A DNA stretch of 64,000 bases from an uncultured Arenicella sp. (lineage in GTDB: Bacteria; Pseudomonadota; Gammaproteobacteria; Arenicellales; Arenicellaceae). The translations under genes and the position numbers were made by a program. The stretch's first letter is position 1, and every line of letters starts with the position of its first letter. The stretch lies in assembly GCA_938048185.1 (NCBI GenBank), contig CALIVT010000013.1:1-64000 (forward strand). The letters are read 5' to 3'. Of the stretch, positions 54,151 to 62,538 are shown one piece after another. The notes under the pieces are model-generated. The model saw only the letters and a program-made list of their open reading frames with translations, was not told where the DNA came from and did no database searches.

Positions 54151-56319
54151 CTAGCTCGCGGCTTTCAAACGTAAACGATATTGATGCAATAACGGCTCGG
54201 TGTAACCATTAGGTTGATCCTTGCCCCGTAAGCACAGCTCCAAGGCTGCTTGATACGCTAAGCTAGTCTCGAAATTAGCCGACATTGGCTTGTACAGCGA
54301 ATCGCCCGAGTTTTGAGCGTCGACCACGCCGGCCATGCGTTGGAAGGTGGTTTGAATTTGCGCCTCGTCAGTGATGCCGTGTTCTAACCAATTTGCAATA
54401 TGTTGGCTCGAAATGCGTAAGGTTGCTCGATCTTCCATTAAGCCGACATTATTAATATCCGGCACTTTCGAGCAGCCTACGCCTTGGTCAATCCAACGTA
54501 CAACGTAACCCAAAATGCCTTGTGCATTATTGTCTAGCTCGCTTTGTATTTCGTCAGCGCTAAAACCGCTTGGATCATTGCTTAAGGGGATCGTTAAAAT
54601 ATCGTCAAGCGACGCACGCGCTCTCGCTTTGAGTGCAGCCTGAACTGAAAACACGTCAACCTGATGGTAGTGCATTGCATGCAGCGTTGCGCCATTCGGT
54701 GACGGCACCCAGGCCGTGGATGCGCCCGACTTAGGGTGCCCTACTTTCTGTTCCAACATGTCGGACATTTCATCCGGCATGGCCCACATGCCTTTCCCAA
54801 TTTGCGCCTTACCCGCTAAGCCGCACTGCAACCCAACATCCACGTTCCAATCTTCATAGGCGCTGATCCAAGGCTGCTTTTTGATGTCGGCCTTGGGCGC
54901 CATCGCCCCAAGCAACATACTGGTGTGAATCTCATCGCCGGTGCGGTCAAGAAACCCAGTGTTGATAAAAACCACTCGGTCTTTAACTTGTCGAATGCAC
55001 TCTTTCAAATTGACGGTGGTCCTGCGTTCTTCGTCCATCACGCCGATTTTTACCGTATGTCTGGCTAGCCCGAGCTCATCTTCGACGCGGTTGAACATCG
55101 TGTTTGCGAACTCGACCTCCTTAGGGCCATGCATTTTTGGCTTAACAATATAAACACTGCCTTTGCGTGAATTCTTCAACGTGCTGTTGCCTTGCAAGTC
55201 ATGCTTAGCAATCAGCACGCTGATCATCGCGTCCATAATGCCTTCTTGAATTTCGTCGCCATTGCGGTCAATTACCGCAGGGTTACTCATCAAATGCCCA
55301 ACGTTTCGACAGAAAAGTAAGCTGCGGCCGTGCAGGGTCAACTCAGAACCGTCCAGCGCAGTATAAGACTTATCACTGAGCAACGAGCGCGTAGTAACGT
55401 GTCCGCCTTTCGTGAAGGTTTCGCTTAAGTTGCCCTTCATCAAGCCAAGCCAATTGCGATACACGCCAACCTTATCGTCGGCGTCTACGGCGGCGACCGA
55501 GTCTTCAAAATCTTGAATGGTGGTAAGGGCGGCTTCCATCGTTAAATCTTTAACGCCAGCTTTATCGATCTTGCCAATGGCCGAATTCTTATCAATTTCA
55601 ATCGCAATGTGCAAACCATTGTGCTTAAGCAAAATTGACTCTGGAGCATTCGCGTCGCCTTGATAGCCTACACACTGTTGCGCGTTTTCAAGCTCGGCCG
55701 AACCTTGCTCTAAGTTCATGGCTAAGGCCCCAGATTCAACCTTATAGGCTGTCACGTCTGCATGGCTGCCATTCGTGAGTGGAAAATACTGGTCGAGTAA
55801 ATCACGCGCAAATTTAACAACTTTATCGCCGCGAACGTGGTTATAGGGGCCGTAACGATGCGCACCCTTGTCTTCAGAGATCACGTCGGTGCCATATAGG
55901 GCATCGTATAAACTTCCCCAACGCGCGTTGGTGGCGTTCAATGCAAAACGGGCGTTAGACGTCGGCACCACCAATTGTGGCCCAGCCTGCCGGGCTATTT
56001 CGTCATCGACGTTAGTAGTGGCAATGTCAAAATCGTCACCCTCTTCTACTAAGTAACCAATTTCCGCTAGAAACTCTTTATACCGACTTGAATCGAACTG
56101 ACCACTGTTTGCAGCATTCCACGTATCCAACTTGCGCTGCAAGTCGTGACGCTCAGCAAGCAGCGCTTTGTTTTGGGGCGTAAGATCATTGACCACTGTC
56201 GACAACGACTGCCAAAACGCATCAATACTAATTTCAAGGCCTGGCAGTACCTCTGACTCGATGAAGTCAGCAAGTAAGGGGCTGACTTTTAGGTCAGCTC
56301 GATCAATATGGTTGCTCAT
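54151..56319 (-). CDS. glcB: Malate synthase G
   Basis: The 722-residue protein is the size of the G-form of malate synthase (E. coli GlcB 723). Recognisable parts are [20 protein letters not shown] near residue 130, [59 protein letters not shown] and [17 protein letters not shown]. It condenses glyoxylate and acetyl-CoA to malate, completing the glyoxylate shunt. It is divergent from aceA across a 490-bp gap containing short tandem repeats, a compact layout for joint control by acetate or fatty acid regulators. The gene is followed by apbC. Confidence 0.97.
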   Translation of the reverse strand: MSNHIDRADLKVSPLLADFIESEVLPGLEISIDAFWQSLSTVVNDLTPQNKALLAERHDLQRKLDTWNAANSGQFDSSRYKEFLAEIGYLVEEGDDFDIATTNVDDEIARQAGPQLVVPTSNARFALNATNARWGSLYDALYGTDVISEDKGAHRYGPYNHVRGDKVVKFARDLLDQYFPLTNGSHADVTAYKVESGALAMNLEQGSAELENAQQCVGYQGDANAPESILLKHNGLHIAIEIDKNSAIGKIDKAGVKDLTMEAALTTIQDFEDSVAAVDADDKVGVYRNWLGLMKGNLSETFTKGGHVTTRSLLSDKSYTALDGSELTLHGRSLLFCRNVGHLMSNPAVIDRNGDEIQEGIMDAMISVLIAKHDLQGNSTLKNSRKGSVYIVKPKMHGPKEVEFANTMFNRVEDELGLARHTVKIGVMDEERRTTVNLKECIRQVKDRVVFINTGFLDRTGDEIHTSMLLGAMAPKADIKKQPWISAYEDWNVDVGLQCGLAGKAQIGKGMWAMPDEMSDMLEQKVGHPKSGASTAWVPSPNGATLHAMHYHQVDVFSVQAALKARARASLDDILTIPLSNDPSGFSADEIQSELDNNAQGILGYVVRWIDQGVGCSKVPDINNVGLMEDRATLRISSQHIANWLEHGITDEAQIQTTFQRMAGVVDAQNSGDSLYKPMSANFETSLAYQAALELCLRGKDQPNGYTEPLLHQYRLRLKAAS

Positions 56320-56367
56320 AAGGTTTCCTTATTTATTTAAGCTCACTCTTGTGCGTTAACGCCAAAA

Positions 56368-56406
56368 TCGACTCAAAGTCGACTCAAAGTCGACTCAAAG
56401 TCGACT
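56368..56406. repeat. 11-bp tandem array, three and a half copies
   Basis: TCGACTCAAAG is repeated at 56368, 56379 and 56390, followed by a partial copy TCGACT at 56401-56406. It starts about 50 bp before the glcB start codon. The period is close to one helical turn, which is the spacing expected for a protein that binds repeated half-sites on one face of the helix. Confidence 0.85.
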
Positions 56407-56738
56407 AAGGTTCAGCGATTAAATAGTCACGATCCGCGAACAGAGGTTTGCTGTATGTAATATCAAGTTTACTGACCGAAGTTTACACCGTGGCGGTTTC
56501 AACTTGGTTGAATCCCTGTTATTTCTTTGCTGAATAGTCAGCCGACTTTGCAGAAAAATGATGAATGAATCGCTTAAAATAAGGGCATTATTCAGGTTGC
56601 GAATGTCAATTATACGGTTTTCAGGCTTTATTCAGAGCGTTTAGGGCGTTAGAGTCGCTCCATCATCGAAAAAGATTACTCGCGCACTCTCTACCACGCA
56701 GATGCAGATTTACGCGTTTTAATCCATAAAACTTCAAA

Positions 56739-56764
56739 GCCGAGAAAATGGGCCGAGAAAATGG
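56739..56764. repeat. Exact 13-bp tandem duplication upstream of aceA
   Basis: GCCGAGAAAATGG occurs at 56739-56751 and 56752-56764, ending about 40 bp before the aceA start. It may affect aceA expression because it is in the promoter-leader region, or may be a replication slippage remnant. Confidence 0.85.
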
Positions 56765-56806
56765 ATCATTACGATCAACACATAAAATTTGAGCAGGATA
56801 CTTACT

Positions 56807-58402
56807 ATGTCTAACTACAAACAAACCATCGACGCCGCCAGCAAGCTGGTGAATGATAACGGCTCCAACTGGGGTTCTATTAACCCTGAGTATGCGGCCC
56901 GCATGAAATTGCAAAACCGCTTCCAATCAGGTATCGAAATTGCCAAATACACTGCCGATATCATGCGCAAGGACATGGACGAATATGATGCTGACTCAAG
57001 CAGCTACACACAGTCATTAGGTTGCTGGCACGGCTTTATTGGTCAGCAAAAATTGATCGCGATCAAAAAACATCACGGTACAACTAACAAGCGTTACTTA
57101 TACCTTTCAGGTTGGATGATTGCAGCATTGCGTTCTGAGTTTGGTCCGCTGCCAGACCAATCTATGCATGAGAAGACATCCGTTCCGGCGTTGATTGCTG
57201 AGTTATATACCTTCTTGCGTCAAGCTGACGCACGTGAACTTGGCCACCTTTTCCAAGAACTAGACGCCGCTCGTGCTGCTGGCAACACTGCCGCCGCTGA
57301 AGACGTTCAAAGCCAGATAGACAATTACCAAACTCACGTTGTGCCAATCATTGCAGATATCGATGCTGGTTTTGGTAACGAAGAAGCTACTTATTTACTT
57401 GCTAAGCAAATGATTGAAGCGGGCGCCTGTGCGATTCAAATCGAAAACCAAGTCTCTGACGAAAAACAGTGCGGTCACCAAGACGGTAAGGTAACGGTTC
57501 CTCACGCGGACTTCTTAGCGAAGATAAACGCGGTTCGTTATGCCTTTATCGAGCTCGGCGTAGACAATGGCGTAATCGTCGCGCGTACCGACTCATTGGG
57601 CGCGGGCTTAACTAAACAAATAGCGGTAACCAATGAAGCCGGTGATTTGGGTGACCAATACAACGCGTTCTTAGACTGCGAAGAAATGACGCCCGCGCAA
57701 ATGCAGAATGGCGACGTGGTTATCCACCGCGACGGCAGCTTGGTTCGCCCTAAGCGTTTAGCCAGCGGTCTATTCCAATTCAAAGACGGCACTGGCGAAG
57801 ACCGTTGCGTACTTGATTGCATCACTAGCCTACAAAACGGCGCTGACCTAATCTGGATTGAAACCGAGAAACCACATGTCGGTCAAATCGGTGGCATGGT
57901 CAACCGAATCCGTGAAGTGGTACCAAACGCTAAATTGGTCTACAACAACTCACCTTCATTTAACTGGACTCTCTCGTTCCGTCAACAAGCCTATGACGCG
58001 ATGGTTGAAGCCAGTGAGGACGTGAGCGCGTACAACCGAGATGAACTAATGGACATTAAATACGACGGCACAGAGCTTGCTGATCGTGCAGACTCGATGA
58101 TCCAAAGCTTCCAACGAGATGGCGCGCGTGAAGCCGGTATTTTCCATCACTTGATTACGTTACCGACTTACCACACAGCGGCGTTGTCGACCGACAATCT
58201 AGCAAAAGGTTATTTTGGTGAACAAGGCATGCTAGCGTATGTGAAAGGCGTGCAACGTAAAGAGATTCGTCAAGGTCTAGCGTGTGTTAAACACCAAGAC
58301 ATGGCCGGGTCGAATATGGGCGATGACCATAAAGAATACTTCTCTGGCGACGCCGCACTAAAAGCCTCTGGTGAAGACAATACGATGAATCAATTTGGTT
58401 AG
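56807..58402 (+). CDS. aceA: Isocitrate lyase (long AceA form)
   Basis: From the ATG at 56807, with AGGA about 8 bp upstream, the product has 531 residues, like the long isocitrate lyase of Pseudomonas. An upstream TTG at 56789 would add six residues. The catalytic loop motif KQCGH (C222) is present, with PIIADIDAGFGNEE near residue 175 for the Mg-isocitrate site and WIETEKPHVGQIGGMV. It splits isocitrate into glyoxylate and succinate for growth on acetate or fatty acids. It is divergent from glcB and ends at a strong terminator, so it is monocistronic. Confidence 0.97.
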   Translation: MSNYKQTIDAASKLVNDNGSNWGSINPEYAARMKLQNRFQSGIEIAKYTADIMRKDMDEYDADSSSYTQSLGCWHGFIGQQKLIAIKKHHGTTNKRYLYLSGWMIAALRSEFGPLPDQSMHEKTSVPALIAELYTFLRQADARELGHLFQELDAARAAGNTAAAEDVQSQIDNYQTHVVPIIADIDAGFGNEEATYLLAKQMIEAGACAIQIENQVSDEKQCGHQDGKVTVPHADFLAKINAVRYAFIELGVDNGVIVARTDSLGAGLTKQIAVTNEAGDLGDQYNAFLDCEEMTPAQMQNGDVVIHRDGSLVRPKRLASGLFQFKDGTGEDRCVLDCITSLQNGADLIWIETEKPHVGQIGGMVNRIREVVPNAKLVYNNSPSFNWTLSFRQQAYDAMVEASEDVSAYNRDELMDIKYDGTELADRADSMIQSFQRDGAREAGIFHHLITLPTYHTAALSTDNLAKGYFGEQGMLAYVKGVQRKEIRQGLACVKHQDMAGSNMGDDHKEYFSGDAALKASGEDNTMNQFG

Positions 58403-58420
58403 TAGCAATCGGGAATATTG

Positions 58421-58454
58421 ATAAAAAAGGCGGCCAAATGGTCGCCTTTTTTAT
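58421..58454. terminator. Strong bidirectional terminator after aceA
   Basis: ATAAAAAAGGCGGCC (58421-58435) pairs with GGTCGCCTTTTTTAT (58440-58454) along all 15 positions, one being a G-U wobble, with a 4-nt loop. It ends in six T on the plus strand and has six A on the other side, so it can serve aceA and the convergent NTF2-like gene. Confidence 0.9.
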
Positions 58455-58500
58455 TGAATCGCTCGCGCTAAGATTACCCACGTATTCTGCTTCTTATTAA

Positions 58501-58866
58501 CTAAAAGCTACCTTGGTAAACATTTGCGCTAAAAATTCTCCATTTTCCATTATGCTTTTGGCAAACATAAAGGGTCCTGAACTCCAATTCAGATTTGTCT
58601 AAATACACGCGCCAGCCCAATATAGCAGTTGCCGTCGTCGCATCCATATCAACGACATCCAAAATATTATAGACAGCGTATCGGTAGCCCATACCAAGCA
58701 ACGACTTGCAGTTGCCAGTAAATTTGCCTATCAGCGAATCTCGGTCAGTAAATACTTGGGCGCCATCCCCATCCGAGGCTGCGCAAGGAAGCATATATAA
58801 ATCTGCAATAGCTCGGGCATCCAGTAAGTCGAAAGCTTGATTGTATTGCTTAAAGAGCTCGTCCAC
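58501..58866 (-). CDS. NTF2-like/SnoaL-like small protein of unknown function
   Basis: The 121-residue protein has the shape of an NTF2-like fold: an N-terminal helix pair (LFKQYNQAFDLLDARAIADLYMLP), a strand with ATAILGWRVYLDKSELEFRTLYVCQK, and the closing WRIFSANVYQGSF. Similar proteins are described as SnoaL-like or ketosteroid-isomerase-like and are often uncharacterised. No signal peptide is seen. It is convergent with aceA, and ggt lies 70 bp downstream of its start on the same strand, so it may sit in a transcript with ggt. No conserved catalytic Asp could be assigned. Confidence 0.72.
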   Translation of the reverse strand: MDELFKQYNQAFDLLDARAIADLYMLPCAASDGDGAQVFTDRDSLIGKFTGNCKSLLGMGYRYAVYNILDVVDMDATTATAILGWRVYLDKSELEFRTLYVCQKHNGKWRIFSANVYQGSF

Positions 58867-58935
58867 TTTTTAAACTAGGCGCCGCGTTAATAAATCGAGT
58901 AAGTTCGAATACAACAAGAATCAGGTACTTGACAG

Positions 58936-60630
58936 CTAATAGCCCGCAGCGTGCCCATCTTTACGGGATTCTGTGGCTCCCCAATAGACGCCGTTCTCGG
59001 CACGCATAATTGCTTGATAGCCACCATACGGGCCATTTGCAAACTGGACTCGGTGGCCCATGCGCATGAGTTGGCGAATAGTCGCGTAGGGGTAGCCGGT
59101 CTCCAAGTTTAAAACACCGCCGTCAGTCATGACTTCACCGGTTGGTTCTGATGAGCCGGTGTGATGAATTCTTGGTGCGTCGCCAGCGGCTTGTATGTCC
59201 ATACCAAAGTCGATCATATTGACGATGATTTGGGCATGGCCTTGCGGTTGCATCGCGCCGCCCATCAGCCCAAAGCTCATAAAAGGTTTACCTTGCTTGG
59301 TCACGAATGCAGGAATGATGGTCTGGAAAGGACGCTTACCGCCTTCAAAAGAATTAAAGTGATTCTCGTCCAACGAAAATAGCTCTCCCCGGTCTTGCAG
59401 AATAAAGCCGAGACCTGGAGGGGCCATACCCGACCCCATACCGCGATAATTGCTTTGTATTAGCGAGACCATATTACCCTCAGCGTCGGCGGTGGTTAGG
59501 TAGATGGTATCGCCACGCTCAAGCTTCACGTCACCGGCCTCAAATTGGCGCCCGGCTCTCTGCAAGTCGATTAATTTGGCGCGCTTTTTGGCGTATTTCT
59601 TTGATACTAATTCTTTTACCGGGATTTTATTGAAATCATCGTCTGCGTAAAATTTAGCTCGGTCCTCGAATGCGACTTTCTTTGCTTCGGTAAACAGATG
59701 TACGTACTCAGCCGAACCGTGGCCCATTTTCGCGACATCAAACTGCTCTAGTATATTGAGTATCTGCAACGCCGCGATGCCCTGGCTATTCGGTGGTAGC
59801 TCCCAAACATCATAGCCACGGTAATTGCTGCTCACGGGTTCCACCCATTTACTGGTGTGCGTGGCCAAATCGTCTAAGCTTAGAAAACCTCCGTTGGCTT
59901 GCATATAGTCAGCGATCGTTTTTGCAACTTCGCCTTTATAAAAAACATCTCGTCCGCCATCGGCAATTTTTTTCAGCGTATTTGCCAGGTTCTGATTCTT
60001 CCAAATCTCGCCTTGTTTCGGAGCATCGCCGTCGAGAGTAAATTGCTCACTAAAACCGGGCCATTTACTCAAAATCGGAACTGAACGGTTCCAGTAATAG
60101 GCGATAAGCTGTGATACCGGAAACCCCTTTTCAGCGTAGTTGATTGCCGGTGCTAGATTTTCTTTCATTGGCAGTTTGCCAAAGCGGTTATGCAACATGA
60201 ACCAACCATCGACCGCGCCCGGCACCGATACGGGAAGTGGCCCGTGTGACGGAATTTTTGTGTGGCCATTCTCAATGAACCATTCACGACTGAGCGCCTT
60301 AGGTGAACGACCGGAGGCGTTTAGCCCATATAGTTTGGCTGTTTTGGCATCCCATACAATCGCATACAGATCACCGCCTATACCGTTGCCAGTGGGTTCG
60401 ACTAGACCCAGTAATGCGTTCGCGGCAATAGCAGCATCGATGGCGTTGCCACCCTTACGCATGATCTCGAGCGCGGCTTGGGTCGCGAGCGGTTGCGACG
60501 TGGCGGCCATGGCCTCGGTTGCAAGCACAGGTGAACGTAACGCGAAGGTCTCGCCAGTTACTCGATCAGCCGCATGCGTTGTTTGAAAAAGTAGACCTAA
60601 AATTAGAGTTATGCTTAAAACGTTCTTCAT
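58936..60630 (-). CDS. ggt: Gamma-glutamyltransferase, periplasmic
   Basis: The 564-residue protein has a Sec signal peptide (VLSITLILGLLFQTTHA). The large-subunit landmarks are NAIDAAIAANALLGLVEPTGNGIGGD, LPPNSQGIAAL and VPGAVDGWFMLHNRFGKLP. Maturation occurs before the Thr of DTIYLTTAD, where the autocatalytic Thr is kept, though the following residues differ from the usual TTH. The GSGMAPPGLGF and FGLMGGAMQPQGHAQ motifs for the small subunit are present. It cleaves glutathione and gamma-glutamyl compounds in the periplasm. The altered TIY in place of TTH may mean a substrate other than glutathione. NTF2-like gene follows downstream. Confidence 0.92.
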   Translation of the reverse strand: MKNVLSITLILGLLFQTTHAADRVTGETFALRSPVLATEAMAATSQPLATQAALEIMRKGGNAIDAAIAANALLGLVEPTGNGIGGDLYAIVWDAKTAKLYGLNASGRSPKALSREWFIENGHTKIPSHGPLPVSVPGAVDGWFMLHNRFGKLPMKENLAPAINYAEKGFPVSQLIAYYWNRSVPILSKWPGFSEQFTLDGDAPKQGEIWKNQNLANTLKKIADGGRDVFYKGEVAKTIADYMQANGGFLSLDDLATHTSKWVEPVSSNYRGYDVWELPPNSQGIAALQILNILEQFDVAKMGHGSAEYVHLFTEAKKVAFEDRAKFYADDDFNKIPVKELVSKKYAKKRAKLIDLQRAGRQFEAGDVKLERGDTIYLTTADAEGNMVSLIQSNYRGMGSGMAPPGLGFILQDRGELFSLDENHFNSFEGGKRPFQTIIPAFVTKQGKPFMSFGLMGGAMQPQGHAQIIVNMIDFGMDIQAAGDAPRIHHTGSSEPTGEVMTDGGVLNLETGYPYATIRQLMRMGHRVQFANGPYGGYQAIMRAENGVYWGATESRKDGHAAGY

Positions 60631-60771
60631 TGTGGTACCTCTCTGTGCGATTTATACGCAGTTTAGCCCGGCCAGTCGGGGCCGATCAACGTTATTGATG
60701 TGAAGCTTGGCATTATCTTTAAGAACACTGCTAACGCGGCTAACCTAGTGCCACGTAAAGGGCAACATGGC

Positions 60772-62538
60772 TTATAACACGTTCCCAGGAATCTTAATCG
60801 GCAAAGACAATAACATTTGAGCATAGGTTTTCGCTTGGGAATCGAGCCTCAGTGACGCCGTGCCGCCACCGCCAAGCGCGCGAGTTAAATAGAAGTTAAA
60901 GGCGTTAAAACCCGGAAGGTAGAAGCGCTCGACCTCACCCTCGATCAAGTGCGCGAAATAGTGTTTAACCGTTGCAGCCGTCAACTGCGATGCGACGTAG
61001 GGCAGATAATGTGGTTCACGGCAGATCAAACCGATGTTGGCGTTGTCGCCTTTGTCGCCACTGCGGGCATACACTAATTTTTCGAGTGGCACTTCAAGCA
61101 ATTCTTCACCTGGCGAGAGCGGTGCGCAGTCGACGCTCGGCTGCTTAGCCAATTGACTAGACTCTGACTCATAGCATTGCTCGAGAATTACCGTATCGTC
61201 CAATTGCACCGTAACCGGAACAAGCGCTTTATCGATAAGGCTCGAATGCACACGCATTAAAGGCTGAGGCCGGGCTCGACCCGCACCAAAGCCGCTCAAC
61301 GCGGGTGGGCCCGACGTAGCGAGATACGCCATTTCCATCGACGCAAACACAAGTGCTTCTTTACGATCATGATGCAGCCCATACTTGCCCATCACTTCTC
61401 GCGTTTCTGTTGTTCGCGCGTGCGGCCCATAGGTGTCTTCAGCACCGGCGATTTCGATACTGATTTGGCGGTAGTCATCCCAGCCTTTTTTGGTAAATTC
61501 TGTGCGTGTGCGTTTTACCCAAGCCTGTAAGGCGGTTCGCGCTTTATCGGCGGCTCTTGGCCCTGCCATAAAGAAGGTGCTGCTTAAGCGATAGCCGTCA
61601 GCCCAAGTCGTACAGACTTTGTACTGATTGCCAGGCGCACGACCCAGTGCACCTGAGACCTTGACTAAATTGGCTTCAACTTGTTCCACACGCACGTACG
61701 AGAAGTCGCACGCGACATCGGGCAATAGATAGTTGGCGGGGTCACCAATTTCGTAGACAATTTGTTCGGCGACCGATCCAACGCTAGCAATACCTCCCGT
61801 GTCTCTTGGAATGCCAATCGTAAAGCTGCCGTCCTGATCTACATCGGCCACGGGGTAACTCATAGTTGAAAAATCAGGTACGAGATGCCAGTCAGTAAAG
61901 TTACCACCGGTGCATTGCGCGCCGCACTCGATCACATGGCCGCACAAGGAGCCTTGAGCTAGCTTGTCGTAGTCTTCGCCGCTCCACCCGTATTCGTACA
62001 TTAGCGGCCCCAACACCAGTGCGCTGTCGACCACTCGGCCGGTCACCACCACATCCGCTCCGGCGGCCAAAGCATCGACAATGGGGGCAGCACCTAGATA
62101 AGCGTTCATGCTGATGGCAGAGTCTGGAAGCGCGTCGCCTGATTGCAACTCAGTCATCGTTTCGCGAGGTAAATCGTGACTGGTATCGGCGAGGTTATCG
62201 CCATACACACCGGCTATTTTTAGGTCTAAGCCTTGTTGCTGGCTTAACACTTGTAGCGCTTTTATGCACGCGGGGACATTGACACCACCCGCGTTCGCGA
62301 CAACTTTTATCCCTTTTTTCGCACAGTCAGCAAGCACATCGAACATGGCAACATTAACGAAATCAACAGCGTATCCAAGGTCAGGGTTACGGCTTGCTGA
62401 TCGCGCCAAAATTGCCATTGTCACCTCAGCCAAATAATCAAAAACCAAATAGTCAATGTCACCTTTATCGACCAGTTGGCGCGCCGCGAGTTGGCTATCG
62501 CCGTAAAATGCTGACGCACCGCCAATACGCACGCCCAT
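60772..62538 (-). CDS. AtuA-like (DUF1446) protein, acyclic terpene utilisation family
   Basis: The 588-residue protein matches AtuA: IGGASAFYGDSQLAARQLV, DYLVFDYLAEVTMAILAR, KVVANAGGVNVPACI, DALAAGADVVVTGRVVDSAL and GHVIECGAQCTGGNFTDW. The C-terminal AtuA-like domain (YARSGDKGDNANIG, LTRALGGGGTASLR) is fused as in full-length members. In Pseudomonas the atu cluster degrades citronellol and geraniol, though AtuA's own reaction is not known. It starts in the stop codon overlap of the upstream carboxylase alpha gene, so the two are coupled. Homologues also occur in branched-chain or propionate-type pathways, so the terpene role is not secure. Confidence 0.87.
   Translation of the reverse strand: MGVRIGGASAFYGDSQLAARQLVDKGDIDYLVFDYLAEVTMAILARSASRNPDLGYAVDFVNVAMFDVLADCAKKGIKVVANAGGVNVPACIKALQVLSQQQGLDLKIAGVYGDNLADTSHDLPRETMTELQSGDALPDSAISMNAYLGAAPIVDALAAGADVVVTGRVVDSALVLGPLMYEYGWSGEDYDKLAQGSLCGHVIECGAQCTGGNFTDWHLVPDFSTMSYPVADVDQDGSFTIGIPRDTGGIASVGSVAEQIVYEIGDPANYLLPDVACDFSYVRVEQVEANLVKVSGALGRAPGNQYKVCTTWADGYRLSSTFFMAGPRAADKARTALQAWVKRTRTEFTKKGWDDYRQISIEIAGAEDTYGPHARTTETREVMGKYGLHHDRKEALVFASMEMAYLATSGPPALSGFGAGRARPQPLMRVHSSLIDKALVPVTVQLDDTVILEQCYESESSQLAKQPSVDCAPLSPGEELLEVPLEKLVYARSGDKGDNANIGLICREPHYLPYVASQLTAATVKHYFAHLIEGEVERFYLPGFNAFNFYLTRALGGGGTASLRLDSQAKTYAQMLLSLPIKIPGNVL

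Larger units (their letters stand above)
56320..56806. promoter_or_regulatory. Divergent control region between glcB and aceA
   Basis: This 487-bp gap separates the two divergent glyoxylate-shunt genes and must hold both promoters. It contains a tandem array TCGACTCAAAG (three full copies plus a part, near the glcB end) and an exact 13-bp duplication near the aceA end. No convincing known operator was identified. Confidence 0.5.
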
